A stretch of 64,000 bases of DNA from Sesamum alatum (GCA_034509735.1 JACGWO010000005.1:25600383-25664382), one strand, 5' to 3'. Numbered from the stretch's first letter, positions 1 through 12,561 are shown. Notes: generated by a model not told the origin, from the sequence alone. Numbers and translations are program-made.

Positions 1-914
1 GCCATGCTAGCGCATTCTTACTGACTGCGGAAGCCCTAATAAAGTGCTCCAAAAGGGCACATCCTTGCTCATTTTATAAACTTAAAGTCTTAATGAATTA
101 CCTTCAGCAGGCATACTTATCTAGTTGTGATAACTCATATATAAGAGCGTGCATATGCCTACTTACTACTCGGATTATCCCTCTACTCGCTATTTCTAGC
201 ACTTGTTTACTGCTCCCTGCAACAGGTCTCACTCTGCTCCTACTGGATAAAGCTGCCCATAAGCGGCTACCAAGCCACACCAACGTATCCGCTGTTGACG
301 ACAAAGGGCTGCTGCCCAACCTACTCCATCAATAGGGGGATTACACATAAAGATGCCATGAGTCAACATCCAAGCCTGCTGCCTTGCTGCAACAAGTGCT
401 TTGCTACTTAAAGTTGGGAACTACCTAGCAGGTTATATCTCTATAACAATTACGTGCATCCTGGTCTGAAATATCTCTTTTTGACAATTTGGGTTATGTC
501 AAAGCCTTTGCCTACAACAAACAGTGTGAATAAAATTCATTTTTTATGGCTGGTGAAGCCTCCTCTCTTCATTACTTACCTACAAGTGAACACTGCGTGC
601 TAAGCCTACAATTAGCTAATAAGCTGGGAACATTTCCCAGCAAGATTGTTTCACTAACATGCAGAAAACCAGAAGCATGGCAACAAGCACATAATAAAAC
701 CAACTATTTTGGCATAAAAATAAAAACATTCATAAAAGCAAGGAGGGGGAGAAGCAGAATTCTTGGCACCAAATTGCCAGCAAAAGAAAGCAAAAAATAT
801 TCACAGCCCACACCCGGGCACTTGCAAAACCTCACGCAGGAGGTACCAAATATTCAGCAGAAAAAGTTTAAATTGTTCTTCCAACAGAAGGGGGCTGCAG
901 CAGGAGGGACAGAT
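1..914. other. Non-coding spacer of Gypsy element 1
   Basis: No convincing gene. The sequence matches, in reverse complement, the 22853-23866 spacer of Gypsy element 2 (shared landmarks include CTACTGGATAA and the AGTTGGGAACTACC-type block). Short open frames here are open by chance on both strands. Confidence 0.7.
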
Positions 915-3044
915 TTAGTTACCAGCAGAGGGAGGCACATTTCCTTCACCAGCTGCAGCAGGAGGCTCCGATCTCAAGGGGGCTGCATCCTCCGCCACCT
1001 GCCCGGTGAGGTCCAAAGACATGGGGTCATCCTCAACAGCAAAGACCTCTGGAACGGGGGCAGGACCATTATCATTCGGGTCTGGGGCTGTAGCCAAGCC
1101 TGCATTCTGGTCCAAGAAGGAGGCGTCAGCACTGGCTGGAGGATAGCCAGCTGCAACAAACTGTTGAGTGCAGGTCTGGAATCCATGATTGTAATACTTC
1201 AATGCCTTATCCACCAGTAAGCTCTGGAACTCCGGGTCTTGGTATACTCAGCCAGACGACTCCGCCAAATACCCTCCAGCATATCTCGACCTTCCTCAGT
1301 TTCGAGATATTTACGGATTAGCTCTTTTCTCTCCCTCTCAGCCTGTAGGACTATTTGCTCCAAATGGATGTGTAGGGCGGAGACCTCCTCCGTCAGATGG
1401 CGTAGGCTGGCAACGTTCTCCTGACGAGCTTCATCTCTCTTCTGAAAGGCCTCCCTCAGTCTGCGGTTAGCCTCCTCCAACTCCTCCACCCACTAAAGGG
1501 AGCCCTCAAATAAAGGACCTCCGTACTCCAGCAAGCTGAACAAGCTGCCCCCCAACACACAAGCCTACATGGCAAAAACCAGGTTATCTCATTTCTTTTT
1601 TTCGTTTCACATGCACTGATGTGTAAAACAGACACTTACCCTGCTGAGGTGAGTAGTGAAGAGGCCCAGGGCCTGCGTTCGTGGCAGGTTGTCCGCATAT
1701 GTCTTGTCCTGGGGAGGCCTAATTCCCTTCAAAAAATTCACTAGCCCGATTGGGCTGCCCCTCATCCAACAGCAAGGAGTAGTCCTCTTGTAGAGTCCAT
1801 TTAGGGGAGAGCTTCCTGCATGCCACCCTCTCATCAGCAGGGCGGGGAGTTCTCTCTCGTGTAACCAGGCGAGGAGCAGGTGGTGCCAGAGGTCGGGCTG
1901 ACCCTTGGCCTTCTGGGTGGGGGTTGGGATGGCCTCACTAGGGCGTTTTCCTTTGGGGTCTCCAGTAGAGGCTGAGCTTGCAGGGGTGGAAGGAGGACTC
2001 TAAATCAATGTTCGCCTTGCAGAGGAGCCAGCACCAGGAGTCGCCTTCGCCTTATCTTGCAACAACTTTTGAAACATTCTTTCCTGCACCCAGTAGGTAT
2101 ACACAAAACATATATATCAGTATGCATATTTCTAATCCTTTATTGCAGCAAACAAACAACAAAAAATTATATAAGGGCCGCAAAAAGTATAATACGAACA
2201 ACATGCATGCCACCTTAGGGCTCAAGCCAAACTGGTGAGAATAGCAGGGTGTACAATCTTGCGAGGATCAAAGAGAGAGGCATTTAAGCGTTCAAGCAAG
2301 GCCCGGAAAGCAGCAGACCTATTGCGAGTAAAACATTTCAACTGATCAGGGGGTTCACAACCCACAACTGAGGGAACCTCTAGAGCTGAGGAGAGGAGAT
2401 TAAAAAAATAGTCCCGTTTCCAGTCCTTCACTGAGGACTCGGTGGACAGAAATTGAGCTTCCCCTCGGGAGGTGAAGTAAAACAGACTAGGACCAGCTCT
2501 CTACAGCATAAAGAACGAATGGAATCGGGCAGCAGAGGGGACCTCTCCTAAGTTTCGCACCAAGATGTAGAACCCAAACAGCTGACTAAAGGATTTGGGT
2601 ACCAACTGATTCAAGGGAGTGTTAAAAAGAATGGCCACCTCGCAGAAAAAAAGGGGAAACTGAAAATCGAAGGCCTGCTTCTAGTTAGGCCAGATAGAAA
2701 CACAGAAAGCCAGCTTGAGGTATGTTGGGGCGGGGTGTAGGAGCAGGGGTCTAGATCACGTGATCACCAGGTATCCCATACTTCTCCCGGGACCCCACCA
2801 GATCCTGTTCGGTCAGCCTAGACTTATATATACGGAAGGCGGTGGCTCCGGTTGCAACCAAGAGGTCCTCCCTCCGCTTCCTGTTCCTCTCCTCCTTGCT
2901 GTTTCCCTCCTCCTCACTCTCACCCCCATGATGGGAGGCAGAGTCAGAAGGCATGGGATTATCATCACCTTCATCCTCAGAAGCATCCAGCAAATCGATT
3001 AACACATCTTCTATGGCATCTCTATCTATGTTACCCCTAGACAT
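915..3044 (-). pseudogene. Antisense gene of Gypsy element 1 (putative gypsy-type transposon protein), decayed
   Basis: A gene on the strand opposite to gag-pol, between pol and the 3' LTR. The start codon is at 3044 and the N-terminus runs MSRGNIDRDAIEDVLIDLLD. Then come an acidic stretch rich in E, D and S, a region ending REKYGIPGDHVI, and a globular part typical of the plant 'putative gypsy type transposon' domain (RFHSFFMLQRAGPSLFYF and KDWKRDYFF near 2400-2530). The C-terminal exon is coiled-coil (EELEEANRRLREAFQKRDEA) and ends ...VPPSAGN. Three exons fit: 2214-3044, 1640-2083 and 915-1564. Intron 1 (2084-2213) and intron 2 (1565-1639) both have GT-AG ends and recur in Gypsy element 2. 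Stops after GDHVI and a frameshift near 1205 break it. Function unknown. Confidence 0.75.
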
Positions 3045-3473
3045 GGCTATCAAAAACAAGGGGGGAGGAAGGCATACCTAGTTTCGAAGGATGGGGAAAC
3101 AAGGAATTATAGAGGAAGGCCCTAAGAAATCACAAGACCTGCAAAAACAGAATTTGCGTTCAGAAGATTTCTTGCAGGAAAGTGTAAGGAAAATTCGCAC
3201 AGAAAAAGAAGAAAAACTTACTCAGTTCGATTTGAAGTGGTGAAGAAGGTAACCTCCCTAAAGTAGGGTTTTATACCCTGGCAGACGAAGCGTCCCATCA
3301 TCGCAGGGCTCGCCCTCTCTCTTCCTCAATTGGCAGTCACGCCCCAATCGCAAAGCGCGTATGTGGACACGCGCGGTAAAAACCCCTCATTTCTTTCCTA
3401 CTTTATTGCTATGATTACTCTACTAATTCCTCTGCAGATAAGTTCAAATCTTTTCAAAAGTTTGCGTGCTATC
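2210..3473. repeat. Duplicated Gypsy segment, copy A
   Basis: Near-identical to 9901-11166 (offset 7691-7693 nt). Both copies end with the same GTGCTATC just before a Copia LTR starting TGTTAGAATAGG. Copy A is continuous with the rest of Gypsy element 1 on its left; copy B is fused to a truncated Copia LTR. Confidence 0.9.
3267..3276 (-). promoter_or_regulatory. TATA box upstream of the antisense Gypsy gene
   Basis: GTATAAAACC on the minus strand, about 225 nt before the antisense start codon at 3044. The same box is conserved at 10960-10969 and 20520-20529, at a similar distance from the homologous start codons, so the antisense gene probably has its own promoter. Confidence 0.55.
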
Positions 3474-3893
3474 TGTTAGAATAGGTGACCATGTAGCCAA
3501 TCTTGGTAGGCGAATTGTAATCTATGTCTGAACAAGTTCGAAGTTTTTTGATAAAACCTTGATGAATAAGAAAGTGAAATTCATTTGGCGCATAGTTTGT
3601 TTGTATTCACTTTATCTGCTTTATAACTGTTTGCTACACAAACAAAGCCCACAGATTGAAATCACATTTCGGGGACTAGGACTACGCTTGGAGGTAGGTC
3701 CATGAAATCAGTTCCGCCGAATCAGTCTGGAAATCTCCAAGTCAAGGAATCTCGAAAATGGGTATGGAGATTCCACTTGAGACTTGCACTAAGCATCTGC
3801 TGTCGTGTTTCATCGACGGGTGACGAGGGTCGTCTAAGCAGTGTTAGTGGGTCGGCCTGCTGGGGAGCAGCTGACTGAGGTGACTCACGGGAA
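3474..3893 (+). repeat. Copia 1 5' LTR, truncated after 420 bp
   Basis: It starts TGTTAGAATAGGTGACC directly after CTATC and matches 9461-9880 and the start of 11167-13177. Homology stops at GGGAA (3893); the remaining 1.6 kb of the LTR, including its TATA region and the primer-binding site, is absent. Confidence 0.88.
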
Positions 3894-5394
3894 TTGTGTG
3901 CTGGCCTGGGTGCGCCGGTAGACGGCGGCGGCCAGCTAACGCCTATGTTTTCTTGTTATTCTATTTTTTGGATAAATTCTGAAAAATTAGTTTTATTTAA
4001 TTTTGCATGTTTTTCTCAAAGAACATTATTTGGAATCCCGGGGATTACTCACCTTCAAATAATGAGGAAGGGTCTTCCTAAACGAGAATGGTTATTACCA
4101 ACGTTGTACCATGTTTTTCATACATAACTCGTTTATTTATCATGGGATGATGTGATTGGATATCATGGATTATATGCATATGTTTATGTGATTGGAAATC
4201 ATGTCATTATGTGCATTTATTGAGAATGGATTATCACCAGCCCTAGACCGAATGTATGGTTTAACTTGTGTTGGGCCTGTGTGCCTCTTTTGCTTTCTCC
4301 TTCTCCTCTTCTAGTTGCCTTGGAATAATAAAGCATTCTATCTCCCTCCTATTGTACTCCCCCCGGGTTTTCGCTGGGGTTTCTTTTTACATATGTAATG
4401 AGAGTAGTATTGGAGTGAGGATTTTATTTTATGTATTTAGTGGAGATGAAGGATGGTCCACATGGAGAGCCTAGAATGGAGGATCCAAGACGTTCCATGG
4501 AGATTTGAAAGAGAAAAGAGAGCAAGGCCCATCAACATGTTGATCGGGTTGCTATTAAATGTAATAGTGTAGGACCAACCTTAGATTGACCATAGATCCA
4601 CTGCGGGCTCAGTGGGTCGCATAGGATTCGGGCTCGTGATCATCCAACAGGGGCGTGCTAGGCTTTAATTTTGCATGTGGCTTTTATGGTGAATGAATGG
4701 TTTATTTATCATATTACTGCTATGGGATGCAAACTTTAAATTACGCATTATGGATGAATGTGTATGTGTATGGGATCTCGGTCATTTACAACTCTCACTT
4801 GGTTGGACCAAAGTTCAAAATATTAGACCCTCGATAAATGGACATGAACTCTAGGAGTTCGTCCATGCCTTCCAATCCATGGCATAGTGAGGAAGTTGAT
4901 TTAGGTCGATAGCGTGGTCTCACGAGTCATGGCACGACTATCGTGCTTAAAAGAAGCTGCACTATGTCATGAACGAAAAGTAGACTGCTATTACCTGTCT
5001 CACGAGTCATGGAGGTAGCAGTAGGTCTATGATTCGCTCGATTGGATCGGGTCTAACGCCCAAGTAACGTGATTCGCTAGGAGTCCTCGGGATCACGTGA
5101 AAGGGTGAGGCAATTGTCTTGGGAATCTTGTGGAACGAGAATGGTATGGTATACCTCCCACAGGATTCTTCCCATGCAAATCGTAAAAGCGGAGTATGGG
5201 AAAAATCGCTGTGGATCCCAAGCCCACTAGGAAATGGTGTTTTCCAAAAACAACATTTGAGAGTATCGTGATTTCATATAAATAGTGGGAGCATTAAATG
5301 AATAAAAAGTCCAAGCGTTTAATTATTTATCAAAACTTCCGTCTTTTAAAATTCTGCTGATCGTAGTTCTGTTCTTTTAAATGTAGATTTAAAA
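3894..5394 (+). other. Copia 1 leader region before gag
   Basis: About 1.5 kb without a convincing gene, between the truncated 5' LTR and gag. It does not match the rest of the solo LTR. It contains a short repeated phrase (GTCTCACGAGTCATGG, near 4918 and 4999). No tRNA-like primer-binding site was found, consistent with its deletion together with most of the LTR. Confidence 0.5.
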
Positions 5395-6258
5395 ATGTCT
5401 AAGAACCCATTATCAACCATACTTGAGACCAACAAGTTTAATGGAACCAATTACAACGACTAGTTGCGCAATCTGAGGATAGTTCTAGATTACAATAACC
5501 AAGGCTACGTCATGGATGAGCCGTGCACTAGGACCTTGCCGAAAGGATCCACGCCAGAAGAACGTGAGACATTGAGACTTGGCATAAGGATAACCGAAAA
5601 GTCCGTAGCATCATACTAGCCTCCATGACGAATTAGATTCAGAAGTAGTATGAAAGACTAGATGATGTCCCTTCCATTATGGCTCGCCCATAATGGATTG
5701 GTATGTAGTCCTGGACCGGCATACTAGGTATGTCACGACGAAGGCATTCTTTGGAACTAAAATGACCGAAGGATCCTTTGTACAAGAACATGGGGTCAAG
5801 ATGCTTACCTTGGTGGAAAAGCTCGAGGACCTCAAGGCAGGACTCGATAGCGAGACGTACATAGATGTGATCCTTCAGTCTCTCCCACCCTCCTTCGACC
5901 AATTCATTGTTAACTACAACATGAACACACTTGAGAAGGGTATTCATGAGTTAATCAATATGTTGGTGCAATATGAGGCAACGACCAAAAATTCTACGCC
6001 GTCGATATTGTTTGGAGATGCTGCAACTTCCAAGATGAAAGGCAAGGGTACCGGACGTTGGAAAAGAAAAAAGGGAAAGGGAAAAGCCGTCAAAACAACT
6101 ACCAACACTAAGAGTTCCCATTGCCAAAGTGGGGAAAGGCAAAGGAAAGGGGAAGGTTGACTCAAAGCAACAGTCGAGGGCATATGACATATGTATCAAT
6201 TGCCGTGAGAAAGGGCATTGGAAGAGGGATTGCCCCAAACTCCTTTCCAAACAAGGTA
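5395..6258 (+). pseudogene. Copia 1 gag
   Basis: The ATG at 5395 starts MSKNPLSTILETNKFNGTNY, the typical N-terminus of plant Copia Gag (UBN2-type domain). The Trp codon expected next is TAG at 5461-5463, consistent with TGG changed to TAG. A second stop lies near 5618, followed by a frame change. The middle part (KLEDLKAGLDSETYIDVILQ, QSLPPSFDQFIVNYNMNTLE) is well preserved. A lysine-rich stretch leads to the CCHC zinc knuckle CINCREKGHWKRDC near 6197-6240, in another frame. Gag would form the virus-like particle and bind RNA through the knuckle. Confidence 0.85.
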
Positions 6259-9200
6259 TCTTTGTGATTGAGGTTAATATGGTTACTAACACTGCCTCTT
6301 GGGTATTAGATACCGGCTGTGGAGCTCACATTTGCAATGATTTGCAGGTGCTGAAAAGAAGCAGAAAACTGAGTAGCAGGGATATGATCCTAAAGCTTGG
6401 GAATAGCAAGGCCATCTCGGCAGAAGTAGTAGGATCCGCCACTCTAGTAGTTAGTGATCGCATTAGTATAGAATTAGAGCAAGTTTATTATGTACCTAGC
6501 ATGATTAGAAACATCATTTCCATTCCGTTGTTAGACAATAGTAGATATGAGTTTATGATCAATAAAAATTGCTTTTATTTGATGAGGTGTGGAATTGCTC
6601 ATCTGCTTGGTACACTTAATAACGGCCTCTATATCTTGCAACAAACGAACTTCGTTCTAAACGCTCAACACAAACGTAAAATAGATAATAACGGGAACGC
6701 ACAACTGTGGCACGCGAGGCTAGGTCACATTTACCAAGATAGGATGAAGAAATTGGCAGACTCAAAGAACCTAGAGGTAGGGGACTTGAGTGAGCTACCA
6801 ACTTGCGAATCCTGTCTCAGAGGAAAAATGACCAAGAGGCCCTTTGTGGGACAAAGTAGGCTTGCCACAGGTCTGTTGGACTTGGTCCATACAGACGTAT
6901 GTGGACTACTAAGGACGCAAGCCCGAGGTGGGTTCTCCTATATCATAACCTTCACCGATGATCATTCACGGTATGTTTATGTATACCTGATGAGGTACAA
7001 GTCTGAAGCTCTTGAGAGGTTTAAAGAATTCAGACTCGAAGTTGAGAATCAAACCGGCTGCAAAATTAAAGTCCTGCGGTTAGATCGAGGCGGAGAGTAC
7101 CTTAGTACTGAGTTCCTTAATTATCTTAAAGAAAACGGTATAATCTCTGAATGGACACCTCCTGGGACACCACAGTTAAATGGGGTCTCTGAAAGGAGGC
7201 TTCAAACCCTGTTGGACATGGTTCGATCCATGATGAGTTTTACCAAATTTCCCTTGTCCTTTTGTGGCTACCGCATTAGAGAGCGGCCAAGTTGTTAAAT
7301 TTGGGGCCAACCAGCGTATTGACCCAAACGCCATATGAAATATGGCACGGCAAGCCTGCGTCCTACAACTACTTGAAAGTGTGGGGTAGCCCCACACACG
7401 TCAAGAAGCTAGTGGGAGACAAGCTAGAATCAAAGTCTAGTTTATGCAGGTTCGTTGGATACCCCAAGGAAACTGCAGGTTATTATTTCTATGACCTCTT
7501 GGAGCAAAAGGTATTTGTTTCAAGGAACGCAATGTTCTTGGAACAAGGCTTTCTAGAGGATATCCAACCTGATGAACTGACCCTTGAGGAGTTAAGTGAT
7601 GGAAACCAGTCATCAGTGGAGGCTGCGGATTCCTCACTTAGAGGATTCAGGATAGATACCCAGAGGGCTGACCAACCTCGAGAAGTCCAGCATGCTAGGC
7701 ATGAAGGACGACCTCAGGAAGGGCCGGCCTCAGTACCTGAACCGCCGGCTCCAATACAGTCAGCGCCCACAGTCACCACTGACGTTCCCGTTCTTCGTAG
7801 GTCAACTAGAGAGTCCCGACCTCCGGTGAGATACGACTTTCTAAACACGACCAATCTATTGGATAAGGATCCTAAGACATACGGGGAAGCGATGTTTGAC
7901 ATCGACTCCGGGAGATGGCTTGAGGCCATGAAAGCCGAAATGGACTCCATGAATGAGAACCAAGTTTGGACACTTGTAGACCCGCCCAAAGGGGTTAAGC
8001 CAGTTGGCTGCAAATGGGTCTATAAGCGCAAACTTGGCATTGATGGAGAGGTGACAACCTTCAAAGCTAGGCTAGTAGCAAAAGGGTACACTCGACGACC
8101 CGAGGTCGATTTTGAGGACACCTACTCGCCAGTAGCCATGGCTAAGTCCATTCGGATCCTGCTTGCCATAGCAGCATGGTATGACTATGAGATATGGTAG
8201 ATGGACGTGAAAATGGCCTTCCTCAATGGTTTCGTTGAGGAAGAGATCTACATGGATCAGCCGGAGGGTTTCACGATTGCCGGAGAAGAACAGAAAGTCT
8301 GTCGTCTCCAAAAGTCCATCTATGGCCTCAAACAAGCATCCCGAAGTTGGAACATTCGCTTTGATGAAGTCATACGGGGTTATGATTTCATCAAAAACGA
8401 ATCCGACCCTTGTGTATACAAGAAGGTCAGTGGGAGCTCTATGGTGTTCCTAGTGCTTTATGTGGATGACATTCTGCTCGTAGGAAATGACGTTAGAATG
8501 TTGGGTGACACAAAAGCATGGTTATCAACTCTGTTTTTCATGAAGGATTTGGGTGAAGTCTCCTACATTCTTGGCATCCAAATTGTCAGGGACAGATCTA
8601 AAAGAATGTTAGGACTAACATAAAACTCGTATATGGAGAAAGTCCTGAAAAGGTTTTGGATGGACAACTCCAAACGAGGAGTCCTTCCAATTAGGCATGG
8701 GATCAAGTTGTCCAAGAAACAGTCTCTGCAGACTGATGAGGAACTTGAAAAGATGAAAATCGTTCCCTATGCTTCTGTCGTAGGAAGCATCCAATATGCG
8801 GTCCACTGCACTAGACCTGACATCGCTTCGCCTTAAGTGTAACGAGCAGATATCAGTCCTGTGCAGGAGAGGCACATTGGAATGCGGTCAAGGGCATCCT
8901 TAAGTACCTAAGGAGGACTAAGAAAATGTTCCTAGTCTATGGCAATGGAGAACTGATCCTGGAAGGCTTTAGCGATGCTAGCTTCCAGGCAGATGACGAT
9001 GATGCCAAGTCTGAATCAGGTTATGTATTCAGGCTCAATGGAGGAGTGGTAGCATGGAAAAGTTCTAAGCAAGCAACCACTGTTGATTCGACCACTGAGG
9101 CCGAATACATAGCTGCTTTAGAAGCTGCCAAAGAAGTAGTTTGGATGAGAAACTACATCCAAGAGTTGGGTGTGGTGCCTAGCATCACCGAGCCCATTGT

Positions 9201-9444
9201 CATCTTTTGTGATAACAATGGAGCTATAGCGCAAGCAAAGGAACTGAGATCTTATCACCGATTCAAACACATTCTTAAACGCTACCACCTTCTAAGAGAA
9301 ATGGTGGCAGGAGGTGATGTTCGGATGGACCGAGTCAACTCAATAGATAACACAGCAGATCCGCTGACAAAGCCTATGTCGCAGAGCGCTCATACGCAAC
9401 ATCTTGAGAAGATGGCGATTAGGCATATGGGCGATTGGCTTTAA
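6259..9444 (+). pseudogene. Copia 1 pol (protease, integrase, reverse transcriptase, RNase H)
   Basis: Domains in order: aspartic protease with DTGCGAHIC (Asp at 6309); pre-integrase zinc region (LWHARLGHI...CESCLRGK, 6707-6830); integrase core with HTDVCG, RLDRGGEY and SERRL giving the D-D-E triad (6894, 7083, 7191); reverse transcriptase from KPVGCKWVYK to YVDD at 8459-8470; RNase H with SDASFQ and TTEAEYIAALEAAKEVVW (8953-9145); end at 9444. Breaks: a frameshift near 7290 in integrase; TAG at 8198-8200 where family members read Gln before MDVK.AFLNG; TAA at 8621-8623, again at an expected Gln; and stops and frame changes around 8836-8920. The end is followed by the polypurine tract. It would copy and integrate the element if intact. 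Confidence 0.93.
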
Positions 9445-9447
9445 AGG

Positions 9448-9460
9448 TTAAATGGGAGAT
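9448..9460 (+). other. Polypurine tract of Copia 1
   Basis: TTAAATGGGAGAT directly precedes the 3' LTR start TGTTAGAATAGG at 9461, the usual position of the plus-strand primer. Confidence 0.75.
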
Positions 9461-9900
9461 TGTTAGAATAGGTGACCATGTAGCCAATCTTGGTAGGCGA
9501 ATTGTAACCTATGTCTGAATAATTTCGAAGTTTTTTGATAAAACCTTGATGAATAAGAAAATGAAATTCATTTGGCGCATACTTTGTTTGTGTTCACTTT
9601 ATCTGTTTTATAACTATACGCTACACAAACAAATCCCACAGATTGAAATCACATTTTGGGGACTGGGACTACGCTTTGAGGTAGGTCCATGAAATCACTT
9701 CCGCCGAATCACTTTGGAAATCTCCAAGTCAAGGAATCTCGAAAATGGGTACCGAGATTCCACTTGAGACTTGCACTAAGCATCTGCTGTTGTGTTTCAT
9801 CGACGGGTGAGGAGGGTCATCTAAGCAGTGTTAGTGGGTCGGCCTGTTGGGGAGCAGCTGACTAAGGTGACTCACGGGAACCGTCTTACGGAGGACCTTG
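9461..9900 (+). repeat. Copia 1 3' LTR, truncated after 440 bp
   Basis: It matches the solo LTR up to GGAGGACCTTG (9900), then jumps directly to CCACCTTAAGG, the duplicated Gypsy segment. The junction has almost no microhomology and marks the edge of a tandem duplication. Confidence 0.88.
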
Positions 9901-9904
9901 CCAC

Positions 9905-10737
9905 CTTAAGGCTCAGGCCAAACTGGTGAAGAATAGCAGGGTGTATAATCTTGCGAGGATCAAAGAGAGAGGCATTTAAGCATTCAAGCAAGGCCTGGAA
10001 AGCAGCAGGCCTATTGCGGGTAAAACATTTCAACTGATCAGGGGGGTTCACAACCCACACCTGAGGGAACCTCCAAGGCTGAGGAGAGGAGATAAAAGAA
10101 ATAGTCCCGTTTCCAGTCCTTCACTGAGGACTTGGTGGACAGAAACTGAGCTTCCCCTCGGGAGGTGAAGTAAAACAGACCAGGACCAGCTCTCTACAGC
10201 ATAAATAACGAATGGAATCGGGCAGCAGAGGGGACCTCTCCTAAGTTTCGCACCAAGATGTAGAACCCAGACAGCTGACTAAAGGATTTGGGTACCAACT
10301 GATTCAAGGGAATGTTAAAAAGAATGGCCACCTCGCAGAAAAAAAGGGGGAACTGAAAATCGAATGCCTGCTTCTAGTTGGGCCAGATAGAAACACAAAA
10401 AGCCAGCTAGGGGTATGTTGGGGCGGGGTGTAGGAGCAGGGGTCTAGATCACGTGATCACCAGGTATCCCATACTTATCTCGGACCCCTACCAGCACCTG
10501 TTTGGTCAACCTAGACTTATATATACGGAAGGCGGCGGCTCCGGGCGTAACCAAGAGGTCCTCCGTCCGCTTCCTGTTCCTCTCCTCCTTGTTGTTTCCC
10601 TCCTCCTCACTCTCACCCCCATGATGGGAGGCAGAGTCAGAAGGCGTGGGATTATCATCACCTTCATCCTCAGAAGCATCCAACAAATCGATTAACACAT
10701 CTTCTATGGCATCTCTATCTATGTTACCCGTAGACAT
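9905..10737 (-). pseudogene. Second copy of the antisense Gypsy gene, first exon only
   Basis: A duplicate of the first exon of the gene at 915-3044. The start codon is at 10737 (MSTGNIDRDAIEDVLIDLLD), followed by the same acidic stretch and DKYGIPGDHVI. The downstream globular part has the same stop after GDHVI as copy A and a different set of point changes. The copy ends at the intron 1 donor (CTTAAGGTGG read on the minus strand), because the duplication junction lies at 9900/9901. The other two exons are missing here, so it cannot give the full protein. Confidence 0.8.
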
Positions 10738-10959
10738 GGCTATCAAAAATAAGGGGGCAGGAAGGCGTACCTAGTTTTGAAGGATGGGGAAACAAGGAAT
10801 TATAGAGGAAGGCCCTAAGAAATCACAAGACCTGCAAAAACAGAATTTGCGTTCAGAAGATTTTTTGCAGGAAAGTGTAAGGAAAATTCGCACAGAAAAA
10901 GAAGAAAAACTTACTCAGTTCGATTTGAAGTGGTGAAGAAGGTAACCTCCCCAAAGCAG

Positions 10960-10969
10960 GGTTTTATAC
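10960..10969 (-). promoter_or_regulatory. TATA box of the duplicated antisense gene copy
   Basis: GGTATAAAAC on the minus strand, the counterpart of the boxes at 3267 and 20520, again about 225 nt before the start codon at 10737. Confidence 0.5.
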
Positions 10970-12561
10970 CCCGACAGACGAAGCGTCCCATCATCGCAGG
11001 GCTCGCCCTCTCTCCTCCTTAATTGGCAGTCACGCCCCAATCGCAAAGCGCGTATGTGGACACGCGCGGTAAAAATCCCTCCTTTCTTTCCTACTTTATT
11101 GCTATGATTACTCTGCTAATTCCTCTGCAGATAAGTTCAAATCTTTTCAAAAGTTTGCGTGCTATCTGTTAGAATAGGTGACCATGTAGTCAATCTTGGT
11201 AGGGGAATCATAACCTATGTCTGAACAATTTCGAAGTTATTTGATAAAACCTTGATGAATAAGAAAGTAAAATTCATTTGGCGCATAGTTTGTTTGTGTT
11301 CACTTTATCTGCTTTATAACTATTCGCTACACAAACAAAGCCCACATATTGAAATCACATTTCGGGGACTAGGACTACGCATGGAAGTAGGTCCATGAAA
11401 TCAGTTCCGCCGAATCAGTTTGGAAATCTCCAAGTCAAGGAATCTCGAAAATGGGTACCGAGATTCTACTTGAGACTTGCACTAAGCATCTGCTATCATG
11501 TTTCATCGACGGGTGACGAGGGTCGTCTAAGCAGTGTTAGTGGGTCGGCCTGCTGGGGAGCAGCTGATTGAGGTGACTCGCGGGAACCATCTTACGGAGG
11601 ACATTGAGTAGGGTCGGCTAGGTATGACGTGAGTTCCCGGTTCCAACGGTACAGGTCAAGTCCTTTGACTTGAGGAATTGCTGAGTTTTCCTGTACATCG
11701 AGACTGTATCTTAGGTATGGTGAGAGATTGCCAAAATGCACTTGAGTAGTCATAAGCCATATCTAGTGCAACCACGGTGTACAACGTGACAGAGTTTCCA
11801 AGAAATGATCTGTCTCCTGTCAAAAGGTGTTGACAGTTGTGTCTCACAATACTCTGTGTTTTATTCCTAAAATCTGTGGCCACAGTAACTGAACAGAAGG
11901 GAAGGATTCCCTGAGGCGTTTGGTAAAGGACAGACCGACACGTAGGTCCAAAATGGGTACCTACATATCCGTGCCCTAGACAGTAAGTGGTGAGACCGTA
12001 GACGGAAGGATAGATGTACTGTAGAGCCTAAATGTTCATCCCCACGCATATTCACCTAGTCTCTAGTGTTATGGACCGTTGCTAGACGGCCACCCATGGT
12101 GACGGGCGGATTCTAGGAATCCAACCAAGTCTAGCTGAAGGTGAACCTAAAGAGTCACACACAATCCGCACACATGACGTATTTAATTTGGAATTAAATA
12201 TTTGGAGAAATGGAAAGATTAAATTGGATTTAATCGGGTCCTTCTTTTCTTGGGAAGAAATTCATTCCTTTTATTAGATGAAAGGAATTTATCTAATAAA
12301 TTAGATTTATTGGAAATTAATTTAATGGGCTTGGAATAAATATTTATATTTGATATATTTATTTATTGCCTTTAGGATTATTTAAATAAGATTTAAATAT
12401 TCCATTAAATTAATCAATGGTTGAGATTAAAGAGAGGAATCAATGGCTAAGATTGATTTGACCAAGAAGCTAGTAGTTGACTAGGATTTGACTAGGTCAA
12501 ATCCCATTCAAGGAGGAGTCTTCAAAGAGTAGGAATTAAGAGAGGAATGGGGTTCCTCCTC

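Larger units (their letters stand above)
3474..9900 (+). mobile_element. Ty1/Copia element 1, degenerate, both LTRs truncated
   Basis: A Copia retrotransposon in sense orientation: partial 5' LTR (3474-3893), long leader, gag, protease, integrase, reverse transcriptase, RNase H, polypurine tract and partial 3' LTR (9461-9900). Integrase precedes reverse transcriptase, the Copia order. The LTRs share their first 420 bp with each other and with the 2011-bp solo LTR at 11167-13177, which shows how much of each is missing. It is inserted into Gypsy element 1. It has several stops and at least one frameshift, so it is not autonomous. Confidence 0.92.
9901..11166. repeat. Duplicated Gypsy segment, copy B
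   Basis: Near-identical partner of 2210-3473. Its right end (GTGCTATC at 11166) abuts the solo LTR, exactly as copy A abuts the 5' LTR of Copia 1. Confidence 0.9.

Noticed and set aside
546..1220. A 224-codon open frame on the plus strand
   Set aside because: It lies opposite the conserved exon of the antisense Gypsy gene, has no domain, and has no counterpart in element 2.
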